6,393 nucleotides of DNA, taken from contig JANXOQ010000339.1 in NCBI GenBank assembly GCA_025357775.1, positions 1-6,393 on the forward strand. The letters are read 5' to 3'. The DNA is from Ferruginibacter sp. GTDB taxonomy: Bacteria > Bacteroidota > Bacteroidia > Chitinophagales > Chitinophagaceae. The notes beneath the pieces are model-generated. The model was not told the DNA's origin. It ran no database searches and saw only the letters and a list, made by a program, of their open reading frames with translations. The translations under genes and the position numbers were made by a program. Positions 1 through 6,393 of the stretch are shown here, piece after piece. The stretch's first letter is position 1. Every line of letters starts with the position of its first letter.

Positions 1-3000
1 TTTGCAGTTTGTCCTAAATTTGTAATTGCTATGTAACTACCATTAGGTATCAAATCAATAAAATCCATAGCACTTTTTCTATAACTTGTAGAAAGATTAT
101 AAGGAAATTCAAAAAACTTTCTTGGGGCAGGGCCATTACAATTTGGTGGCCAGCTACCATATTTTCCAAAACCTCCTGATGCAACATTTTCCCATGCATC
201 TAGTGAATTTCCATCAAATACATAGAATTGTAGACTATTATATTTACATCCATAATCTTCTAAAAGAAATGAACCAATAGTTACATTAATGTTTGGGTTT
301 ATAACTGCTGGAAAAATTCCAGTTTTAATGTTCATTTTTCTAGGAGTTTCTTCAAACCTAAATATTCTATCACTTCCAAGAGAAATGTTGGTAAAACTAT
401 TTTTCAAAAATTGAAAATAATGCGACATATTAAAACCTTCTCCACCCACTGGTAAATAAACAAATGAAAAAGTATTCCAAATTGGGGTATTAGCATCTAC
501 TGATGTTCTCCAATAGTACACAGTACTGTCAGTAAAAGTAAGGTTTGTAGGGGTAAATTCTATTATACCACCCACTCCAGTTTTAGTATACGTTTTTTTA
601 AATGAAGAGTTAAAAAGCTCTGTAGTGTCAATCTCCATTGTGTAGTTATTATTACCTATTAATGGGTTTGCTGTACTAGCTGCAAAAGTTATATTTTGTG
701 TATTTACAATAGCATAGTTATATGGGTATACAGGTGCAAGGCTATTTTCAAAAATAAAAAAATCAGTTGTTACTTCATTATTGTTTTCATACAGTTCATT
801 TACTTTATCTGTCCAGTCTACTTTTACAATTAATTTATTTTGCCCTTTATCTGTAGCAGGGTTTATAGGTATATTTAGTTTTAAAGAATCCATAAATCTT
901 GTTGCAAATATTATAGTATCTTTTATAGTAACTGGCACACTTGTATTTGGTAATAATCTTTTTACATTTACCCTTATTGAATCTTTGCTTGCTTTTCCAA
1001 TATTTCTAATTTCTATTTTTAGGTTAAAAAATGCATCGGCAGAAGTAAGTATACTAGGGCTTATTTTTATTGATTGTTGCTCTATTACATAATCTGGTTT
1101 AGCAAAACTGTTTATTTTTATTGCTGGGTCACCATGCAATGCTATTTCCTCTAAATGCACCCTTGTAGCATAGTTTAAGTTAATGTTGTTTCCTCCATTA
1201 TATGCGTTGGTTTCTTTCATATTTTCACCTACACTTTTACCATACATATTTAAACTAAAATTTGCATATAATCTTAAGTTAAAAGGGTCTAAATTATCTG
1301 GTATGCCATAATGGGTGTCTGCTAAAAAACCGATACTGCCTCGTTGGTTTGCAAAAATATAAGCATCCGATATGCTTGAAGTAGTATTAAGCCTTTGTGC
1401 ATCAAAATTGAAAAAATTACCAGCACTACACCCGCAAACATTAAAGAAAGGATATTTTTTTGGGTTGTTAAAAATTGCTGGGTCACTTAAGTTAAATTCA
1501 AATGTATTAGCAGATGAGTGTCCAAAATAAGTAATAAGACCTAACCCATCTTGAAAAAGCTGAGATATTCTTTCTGAACTACCTTGTTGTATAGTAGCAG
1601 ATGATGTTTTTAGAAATGTTTCTACTTTGCCACCCATTAAAGTATCTTCAAATATAGACTTGTATTTATCCATGTATGTTTTAAAACCTAGGCTTTCGGG
1701 GTCAGTTTTGCCACCAATTATATGTAAGCCATTTTTCATCCAGGCTTTATCTAATATTTGGTTACTGCTAAGTTGTTGGGCTGCTTCGTACTCTATTACT
1801 TTATTTAGGTAAACACCCACTTCATTGCCAGATACGGCACCTAAACGACCTATAGGTGTGATAGGTACAGCAGAGCCAGGTTGTGATGCCAGTAACACAT
1901 CTGATGCTGGCCAGCCAAAAGTAGTAACTAAATTTAATTTTTCTGTAAGTGGGTTTGCTTCTTGCGGCTTGCCATCTTGATAAGTCATACCTCTACCAAT
2001 AATAAAAATAAATTTTGGTTTTATAGGATATTGTACATCCATAAAACGTACAAAATCTCTAATGGCAGATGGGTGTTTTTTTATACCAAAAGCAAATTGA
2101 TCTGTAAGTTCATTTATATCATACACTTTTGCATTATAAGACCCTCCATTGCTAGAGCTTCTATAGGCTCTATATTGTTCTACAAGATTTAATCCATTGC
2201 CATTATCATACAATGCTGGGTTGCTTATAATAATATAATCCCCTATTGTAGCGGCAGTATTATAATTTACAAAGTTTTTGGTACTTATTGTATTTACAGT
2301 ATTGGTATTGATTGTTTCAATATTATTTAGTATAAACTTTCTTTCAATGTTAGATGATGCAGGTAAAATAAATTTAACTTTTCCAGGTGAGTAAGTAATA
2401 TCACCTATATATCTTTTCCCTTCTGTATTATCATACAAAATAGGTGGAGTAGTACCATAGTTAAAATTATCTATCAATAAAAAATTACCAGTAGCTGATG
2501 CGGCTAATGTAAATGCAAAAGATTTTGTGTTATTAAAATTAAAAATGGCAGGATAATTAATGCTCATTGTTGCAATTACAATATTATCATTTGGAGACCC
2601 AGGCGAAGGGAAAGGATTTACATTTTTAAAATTAATAGTAGCAGTACTTGAATTAGTAAATAGTGCTATTGGCTGAGCTGGTGGTGCATAAGTAGTAGCA
2701 GCTAAGTTTGAACTCGTAATTGCATTTGGCAAAAGATTATTATCAATGCTAATTTCAACTTTTCTTTGGCTTCCATAGGTATTACCAAAGTATTTTGTCT
2801 TAAAAGTTAAACTGTTAGCTGGGCCAGCGGTATATAAATTTAATCCATTAATAGTTTCAGTATAAGTAACGTTTGTTGCAATATTTGCAGAGGTATATCC
2901 TTCTCCATAATCGTATGCGGATGAATAAACATATGCCCCAAAATCAACCGCAAAGCCAGCATTTAATTTATTTTTATAAAATATATCTACCGTTCGCATA

Positions 3001-3464
3001 AAATACGCATCTGCTGGTGTAGCACCTGGGCTAGGGTTTGTACCACTTGCATACCTGAGGTTGCCACCTGCATTATTTATAGTTAAAAAATAGGTAGCAG
3101 TATCAGTCTCAAGGCTGTATTTATCTGCTAATTGTGTACCAGCAATTCTATATAAATTAGCATCTGGTTTACCATCATTCATTTCACCAAAAAACTCAAT
3201 ATAATCCGTTGGTGTAAGTGCCGCACCACTTATTGAGGTATACAATCTTACTTGAACGCCATTTCTCCAAAGTTGAAAAAAATCTGCATTGGTGGCAGAT
3301 ATACCAGCGTTTGCAATAACCGACTGTGGTATATGACAAATATTATCAGCACCTACTTTAAATTTGTAGTAGGTTTTGTTATAATCTATCCAGCTATTAT
3401 TTAGCTGTGCTGTGGCAGAAAACGCAAACAATAAAATTAGCGGAAGTAAAAACTTTTTTATCAT
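1..3464 (-). CDS. porU2: Putative type IX secretion C25 peptidase/sortase, PorU2-like (3' end outside window)
   Basis: Uninterrupted frame of 1154 codons, still open at base 1. The start is supported by an immediate signal peptide (MIKKFLLPLILLFAFSATA, likely cut before Gln20) and an in-frame stop shortly upstream. Residues about 20-405 form a beta-rich N-terminal region like that of C25 peptidases. About 408-785 match the gingipain-type C25 catalytic domain, including a TPIGRLGA segment. The likely catalytic dyad is His649 (in ITYFGHSS) and Cys679 (in NVCGCSAGNFF), 30 residues apart; gingipains and PorU show a similar spacing of about 33. After HGDPAIKI (from 777) comes a CARDB-like beta domain (about 791-905, ending ELYENNNEV), then Ig-like and further beta domains. 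By family, PorU-type proteins cleave T9SS sorting signals at the cell surface. The PorV-like neighbour 61 bases upstream favours a sortase, but a secreted C25 protease is possible. Whether it carries its own sorting domain cannot be seen. The C25 family call is strong; the PorU2 role is inferred. Confidence 0.88.
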   Translation of the reverse strand, partial: MIKKFLLPLILLFAFSATAQLNNSWIDYNKTYYKFKVGADNICHIPQSVIANAGISATNADFFQLWRNGVQVRLYTSISGAALTPTDYIEFFGEMNDGKPDANLYRIAGTQLADKYSLETDTATYFLTINNAGGNLRYASGTNPSPGATPADAYFMRTVDIFYKNKLNAGFAVDFGAYVYSSAYDYGEGYTSANIATNVTYTETINGLNLYTAGPANSLTFKTKYFGNTYGSQRKVEISIDNNLLPNAITSSNLAATTYAPPAQPIALFTNSSTATINFKNVNPFPSPGSPNDNIVIATMSINYPAIFNFNNTKSFAFTLAASATGNFLLIDNFNYGTTPPILYDNTEGKRYIGDITYSPGKVKFILPASSNIERKFILNNIETINTNTVNTISTKNFVNYNTAATIGDYIIISNPALYDNGNGLNLVEQYRAYRSSSNGGSYNAKVYDINELTDQFAFGIKKHPSAIRDFVRFMDVQYPIKPKFIFIIGRGMTYQDGKPQEANPLTEKLNLVTTFGWPASDVLLASQPGSAVPITPIGRLGAVSGNEVGVYLNKVIEYEAAQQLSSNQILDKAWMKNGLHIIGGKTDPESLGFKTYMDKYKSIFEDTLMGGKVETFLKTSSATIQQGSSERISQLFQDGLGLITYFGHSSANTFEFNLSDPAIFNNPKKYPFFNVCGCSAGNFFNFDAQRLNTTSSISDAYIFANQRGSIGFLADTHYGIPDNLDPFNLRLYANFSLNMYGKSVGENMKETNAYNGGNNINLNYATRVHLEEIALHGDPAIKINSFAKPDYVIEQQSIKISPSILTSADAFFNLKIEIRNIGKASKDSIRVNVKRLLPNTSVPVTIKDTIIFATRFMDSLKLNIPINPATDKGQNKLIVKVDWTDKVNELYENNNEVTTDFFIFENSLAPVYPYNYAIVNTQNITFAASTANPLIGNNNYTMEIDTTELFNSSFKKTYTKTGVGGIIEFTPTNLTFTDSTVYYWRTSVDANTPIWNTFSFVYLPVGGEGFNMSHYFQFLKNSFTNISLGSDRIFRFEETPRKMNIKTGIFPAVINPNINVTIGSFLLEDYGCKYNSLQFYVFDGNSLDAWENVASGGFGKYGSWPPNCNGPAPRKFFEFPYNLSTSYRKSAMDFIDLIPNGSYIAITNLGQTA

Positions 3465-3525
3465 AAAAGTAAAATTTATAATTTATTTATATTTTTATAG
3501 ATCTTAAAACACAGCATTTCCTAAT

Positions 3526-4644
3526 TTATTCTTCTACAGGTTCTTCCTCATTATTGCCAAGATTAATGCGTAAAGAAATTACATGCGTATATAATGGATT
3601 TGATTGATTGGCTAAATTCGTAAAAGCGTAATCAACATTTATCTTTTTTATTTTAAACCCAGCGCCCAAGCTTGGTTGGTATATCCACACTTTTTTTTGG
3701 TTAAGCGTATCTCCATCTGCCAGTGCCCTTTGAAAATTTGTTAATCCAGCTCTCACAAAAAAGCCATCCTTTATAGAAGCTTCTAAACCTATATGTGGGT
3801 CTATGCTAATCATTTTTCCACTTAAAACGGTATTTCTTTTACCATCAAAAGTTACATCTACATTGGCTTCGGCTTGCAGCTTAAAATTTTCAGTAATATT
3901 AAAATCATAAGAGCCACCAAGGTTTAAACGAGGTGCAGTAAACTCTTGCGTATTTAAAGGGATAGCATTTTTTGTTAGGTATAATATTTGTTTTTCTTTG
4001 TCTGTAAACGTAAAATTCCATGCATTAAAAGTTGTTGTTAAATCTTTTATAACAGCACCTACACTCCACTTTTTTCCTACCATTTGTAAGCCTGCATCAA
4101 ACCCAAAACCCCATGCACTTGCAAAAGAGCCTACTTTTCTGTATATAACTTTAGCATTTACTCCTATCAATATTTTATATTTTTCTTTTTCTTTTAATGT
4201 TTGTGCTACAGACATTAATAAAGCATAGTCGGCAGAAGAAAAAGATTGTATATTATTGTAATTTACACTACCATCTGGGTCTACTAAAAATAGTGTATTT
4301 GGTATATCATCTACAGCAAATCGAAGAAGCGATACTCCCAACGTTCTTTTATTTTCTTGTATTGGTACAGCCACACCTATGTACTCATATTTAGCAATAC
4401 CACCAAAATAATCTGCATGCATTACTGTAGCTGTTGGATTATATTTTACGGCTGCAAGCCCCGCAGGGTTCCAGTAGCCAGCTGTGGCATCTTTTACAGA
4501 AGCTACCTGTGCATTACCCATGCCTAGCCCTTTTGCACCTGCTCCAATATTTAAAAACTCATTGGAGTATTTTCTAAACTGCGAAAAACCGTTTGTGCTT
4601 ATCACAAGAAAAATAAATATAAAAGCAGTAACACTTTTTATCAT
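3526..4644 (-). CDS. porV2: PorV/PorQ-family outer-membrane beta-barrel, putative T9SS protein PorV2
   Basis: Complete 372-residue protein. A signal peptide (residues 1-21, hydrophobic core AFIFIFLVIS, likely cut before Gln22) supports the start. The mature N-terminus has the family signature: FLNIGAGAKGLGMGNA (30-45) followed by GYWNPAGLA (56-64). Alternating polar and hydrophobic strands to the end indicate a FadL-like barrel. Canonical PorV binds C-terminal sorting domains of T9SS cargo and delivers them to PorU at the outer membrane. This protein's signature differs from the PorV form I know (an RAGAMGDAGVA-type stretch, then HWNPAK) and fits the paralogous group better. Because it is the first gene before a C25 sortase-like gene on the same strand, PorV2 is the preferred name. 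Oddly, the last strand (HVISLRINLG) is followed by an acidic tail (EEEPVEE, 366-372), whereas most barrels end on an aromatic residue. No clear Shine-Dalgarno is visible. The family call is firm; the partnership with the downstream gene is inferred from position. Confidence 0.88.
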   Translation of the reverse strand: MIKSVTAFIFIFLVISTNGFSQFRKYSNEFLNIGAGAKGLGMGNAQVASVKDATAGYWNPAGLAAVKYNPTATVMHADYFGGIAKYEYIGVAVPIQENKRTLGVSLLRFAVDDIPNTLFLVDPDGSVNYNNIQSFSSADYALLMSVAQTLKEKEKYKILIGVNAKVIYRKVGSFASAWGFGFDAGLQMVGKKWSVGAVIKDLTTTFNAWNFTFTDKEKQILYLTKNAIPLNTQEFTAPRLNLGGSYDFNITENFKLQAEANVDVTFDGKRNTVLSGKMISIDPHIGLEASIKDGFFVRAGLTNFQRALADGDTLNQKKVWIYQPSLGAGFKIKKINVDYAFTNLANQSNPLYTHVISLRINLGNNEEEPVEE

Positions 4645-4694
4645 AATGAAAATATTAGTAATTAACCATTAATAAGTTTTTTAAACAAACGGAT

Positions 4695-4849
4695 ATTTAA
4701 ATTTAAAATTGTACACATACATGTTGAAAACCCTAAATGCGACATACCAAAATTAAGATATTTGCTTCAAACCATAAGTTATTCGCTTACATTTTAAAAG
4801 ATACTTTTAAGTTAAAAACGTTACTCAATTTTACAAATTTAAATTTAAA
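4695..4849. repeat. Two copies of a 13-base A/T motif in the divergent gap
   Basis: ATTTAAATTTAAA occurs at 4695-4707 and 4837-4849. Each copy contains self-complementary A/T blocks; the second sits within AAATTTAAATTTAAAT (4835-4850). The copies lie in the gap between porV2 and tyrS, one toward each gene. They could be binding sites for an A/T-preferring protein or simply low-complexity sequence. Apart from these and the promoter boxes, I see no gene or structured RNA in 4645-4914. Confidence 0.3.
4748..4755 (-). promoter_or_regulatory. Possible -7 box for the porV2-porU2 unit
   Basis: On the minus strand this reads TAATTTTG, an exact match to the Bacteroidota -7 consensus TAnnTTTG. It would give a leader of roughly 100 bases before the porV2 start. 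The nearest upstream TTTG (4768-4771) is only 12 bases away, against the usual 17-23, so the -33 element is missing or misplaced. I found no better match in the 270-base gap. An A/T-rich region yields such boxes by chance, so this is weak. Confidence 0.25.
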
Positions 4850-4865
4850 TGTCTTTTTTGTGTTT

Positions 4866-4894
4866 TTTGCCTTTTAACTAAAGTCTTAAATTTG
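4866..4894 (+). promoter_or_regulatory. tyrS promoter, Bacteroidota type
   Basis: TTTG at 4866-4869 is followed after 17 bases by TAAATTTG at 4887-4894. Both boxes match the -33/-7 consensus of the Bacteroidota primary sigma factor, and the spacing is at the short end of the known range. Transcription would begin near 4900, giving a leader of only about 15 bases before the tyrS ATG. The leader is too short for a T-box or other riboswitch, so tyrS appears to lack tRNA-sensing leader control here. Confidence 0.65.
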
Positions 4895-4914
4895 CAATGA
4901 ATAAACAATAAAGA

Positions 4915-6195
4915 ATGAACGTTTTTATAGAAGAAATGAAATGGAGAGGGATGCTTCAAGATGTAATGCCAGGTACTGCCGAGCAGCTTAATAAAGAATT
5001 AACTAGTGGCTACATAGGTTTTGACCCCACATCAGATAGTTTACATATAGGTAGTCTTGTGCCAATATTATTGCTGGTACACCTTCAAAAAGCAGGTCAT
5101 AAACCAGTAGCATTGGTAGGTGGTGCCACAGGTATGGTGGGCGACCCAAGTGGTAAAAGTGAAGAACGCAATATGCTTAGTGAAAATATACTAAATAAAA
5201 ATATTGATGGAATAAAAAAACAACTAGCCAAGTTTTTAGATTTTGAAAGTACAGCTGCCAACGCAGCAGTAATGGTAAATAATTACGATTGGTTTAAAAA
5301 TATATCTTTTTTAGATTTTATAAGAGATGTAGGCAAATATATTACCGTAAATTATATGATGGCTAAAGATAGTGTAAAGAAAAGGCTGGAAGGGGATAAT
5401 GGAATGTCATTTACTGAATTTACATACCAACTTGTACAAGGCTATGATTTTTACTGGTTGTATAAAAATGCAAATTGTAAGCTACAAATGGGTGGCAGCG
5501 ACCAGTGGGGCAATATTGTAACAGGCACTGAGCTTATAAGAAAAAAGAGTGGGGGGGAGGCTTTTGCTTTTACTTGCCCGCTTATAAAAAAAGCAGATGG
5601 TGGCAAATTTGGCAAATCTGAGCAAGGTAATGTTTGGTTAGATGCTGAAAAAACCAGCCCATATCAGTTCTATCAATTTTGGTTAAATGCTACTGATAAA
5701 GATGCGGAGAGTTGGATTAAAATTTTTACGTTTCTTACAAAAGATGAAATTGACAATATTATTATAGAGCATAAAAAAGACGAAAGTAAGTGGTTATTGC
5801 AAAAAACACTTGCCAAAGAACTTACTATTTTTGTGCATGGTGAAAGTGAATTTGACAAAGCCATAGAAACTACAGAAAAATTGTTTGCAGAAAAAAATGC
5901 AACTGCCGAAAGTTTATCTGAGCAGGATTTGAACGCAATAAATGGAATTGTAAAAGCAACTATAAAAAAAGAGGACTTTGAAGCATGCATAGATGTAACA
6001 ACATTGTTTGCAGACTTAAATATTTTTGATAGCAAAGGCAATGCAAGAAAAATGATATTAGATGGTGGTGTAAGCATTAATAAAGAAAAAATAACTGACC
6101 CTAAAATGATACCTATAAATGCTCAATTATTGCATGGCAAATTTTTACTAGTACAAAAGGGCAAAAAGAATTTTTATTTGATAGAAATAGAATAA
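4915..6195 (+). CDS. tyrS: Tyrosyl-tRNA synthetase (TyrRS)
   Basis: Complete 426-residue cytoplasmic class I enzyme that activates tyrosine with ATP and charges tRNA-Tyr; the length is typical of bacterial TyrRS. The Rossmann catalytic domain carries Tyr33 and GFDPTSDSLHIGS, with the HIGH-type motif HIGS at 44-47. Tyrosine-site residues Tyr171, Gln175, Asp178 and Gln197 (in GGSDQWGN) line up, with a constant shift of two, with Tyr169, Gln173, Asp176 and Gln195 of the Geobacillus enzyme. The KMSKS-type loop is KFGKS (231-235). A helical anticodon-binding region follows, then an S4-type RNA-binding domain (about 360-426, including KGNARKMILDGGVSIN). The start is the ATG giving the expected N-terminus. 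The leader has only a weak purine stretch (AAAGA) as ribosome site. An in-frame ATG at 4897 is ruled out by a TAA at 4909-4911. A run of seven G at 5551-5557 lies in the gene. The gene is divergent from the T9SS-type pair and functionally unrelated to it. Confidence 0.98.
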   Translation: MNVFIEEMKWRGMLQDVMPGTAEQLNKELTSGYIGFDPTSDSLHIGSLVPILLLVHLQKAGHKPVALVGGATGMVGDPSGKSEERNMLSENILNKNIDGIKKQLAKFLDFESTAANAAVMVNNYDWFKNISFLDFIRDVGKYITVNYMMAKDSVKKRLEGDNGMSFTEFTYQLVQGYDFYWLYKNANCKLQMGGSDQWGNIVTGTELIRKKSGGEAFAFTCPLIKKADGGKFGKSEQGNVWLDAEKTSPYQFYQFWLNATDKDAESWIKIFTFLTKDEIDNIIIEHKKDESKWLLQKTLAKELTIFVHGESEFDKAIETTEKLFAEKNATAESLSEQDLNAINGIVKATIKKEDFEACIDVTTLFADLNIFDSKGNARKMILDGGVSINKEKITDPKMIPINAQLLHGKFLLVQKGKKNFYLIEIE

Positions 6196-6205
6196 AATAT
6201 TTGTA

Positions 6206-6231
6206 AATTAGTAACTGACTATTTACTAATT
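6206..6231 (+). terminator. Weak A/T hairpin after tyrS, possible terminator
   Basis: AATTAGTAA (6206-6214) and TTACTAATT (6223-6231) form a perfect 9-base inverted repeat with an 8-base loop, starting 10 bases after the tyrS stop. The stem has only one G-C pair and the bases that follow (AAAACTCATTT) are not a U-tract, so it is a poor intrinsic terminator. It may instead be a 3'-end processing or stability hairpin. The rest of 6196-6309 shows only A/T-rich sequence with no gene. Confidence 0.35.
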
Positions 6232-6309
6232 AAAACTCATTTAATGCTTAAAAAAATCCTACTAATGGTGTATGAGTATTAATTATTTTTTTAACTTTTT
6301 AAAAAATAG

Positions 6310-6340
6310 TTTGCCTTTTTTCACAAAATACCTATTTTTG
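6310..6340 (+). promoter_or_regulatory. Promoter of the tRNA-Gln gene, Bacteroidota type
   Basis: TTTG at 6310-6313, a 19-base spacer, then TATTTTTG at 6333-6340: a full match in sequence and spacing to the Bacteroidota -33/-7 consensus. The predicted start, about 7 bases past the -7 box, falls near 6347, about 10 bases before the mature 5' end of the tRNA. This is the short leader expected for a tRNA transcript trimmed by RNase P. It implies that the tRNA does not depend on read-through from tyrS. Confidence 0.75.
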
Positions 6341-6357
6341 TAAATCACATCATATAT

Positions 6358-6393
6358 TGGGTTATGGTGTAACGGTAGCACAACAGATTTTGA
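6358..6393 (+). tRNA. tRNA-Gln (anticodon UUG), 5' half only
   Basis: The first 36 bases fit canonical tRNA layout. Acceptor 5' strand is TGGGTTA (6358-6364), linker TG, and D-stem GTGT (6367-6370) pairs with GCAC (6378-6381), including one T-G pair, around the loop AACGGTA with the conserved GG. Base 26 is A. The anticodon stem 5' strand is ACAGA (6383-6387), and the loop begins TTTTGA, placing anticodon TTG at 6390-6392. The window ends at base 37, so the anticodon-stem partner, T-arm and acceptor 3' strand are not visible. The sequence closely follows bacterial tRNA-Gln, including the unusual T at position 1. This tRNA reads CAA and, by wobble, CAG codons. Confidence 0.9.

Noticed and set aside
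781..1092. Plus-strand reading frame of 103 codons
   Set aside because: It lies antisense inside the continuous C25 gene and its sequence is what the complement of a beta-rich protein in A/T-rich DNA gives (Phe, Leu, Ser, Ile rich). No recognisable domain.
1627..2192. Two short plus-strand frames (61 and 76 codons)
   Set aside because: Both are antisense to the C25 catalytic domain, which is intact on the other strand and carries recognisable family motifs.
3998..4672. Three short plus-strand frames (62-76 codons) over the PorV-like gene
   Set aside because: They are shadows of the PorV/PorQ-family gene on the opposite strand and have no family signature of their own.
4710..4724. Small palindromes (TGTACA, ACATGT) in the gap before porV2
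   Set aside because: Each is only six bases, with no second copy or promoter overlap to suggest an operator.
5673..6077. Minus-strand frame of 134 codons with a hydrophobic, Ser-rich product
   Set aside because: It is fully antisense to the 3' half of tyrS, which is certain. The hydrophobic look comes from reversed Lys/Glu-rich codons.
6281..6306. T-run, short spacer and A-run as a possible terminator hairpin
   Set aside because: It would be a pure A/T stem with no G-C pairs and lies directly before the tRNA promoter. A/T-rich composition explains it.

Overview
The window comes from an A+T-rich member of the Bacteroidota, probably a Chitinophagaceae-like organism. Three things point there: a type IX secretion (T9SS) PorV/PorQ-family protein beside a gingipain-like C25 protein, two promoters of the Bacteroidota form (TTTG, spacer, TAnnTTTG), and start sites without good Shine-Dalgarno sequences. 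The phylum is firm. The family is inferred from the PorV2/PorU2-type pairing.

On the minus strand, reading right to left, lie two genes that look like one transcription unit: a PorV/PorQ-family outer-membrane barrel (3526-4644, porV2-like), then, 61 bases later, a very large secreted C25 cysteine-peptidase-like protein (3464 down to 1, porU2-like). The second gene stays open for 1154 codons and runs off the left edge, so its C-terminus is not visible. In the canonical T9SS, PorV carries cargo to the PorU sortase, which removes the C-terminal sorting domain and attaches cargo to surface lipopolysaccharide. The natural inference is that this pair is a second shuttle/sortase set acting at the cell surface.

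A 270-base intergenic region (4645-4914) separates the pair from the divergent plus-strand tyrS (4915-6195), a complete tyrosyl-tRNA synthetase with all catalytic motifs. A good promoter sits just upstream of tyrS; the promoter for the porV2-porU2 unit is not clear.

Right of tyrS is a gene-free stretch with a weak A/T hairpin and a textbook Bacteroidota promoter (6310-6340). That promoter drives a tRNA-Gln(UUG) gene cut by the right edge one base past its anticodon.

I see no mobile element, CRISPR array or clear sign of transfer. The part least covered by well-studied biology is the porV2-porU2 pair. tyrS and the tRNA are ordinary housekeeping genes.
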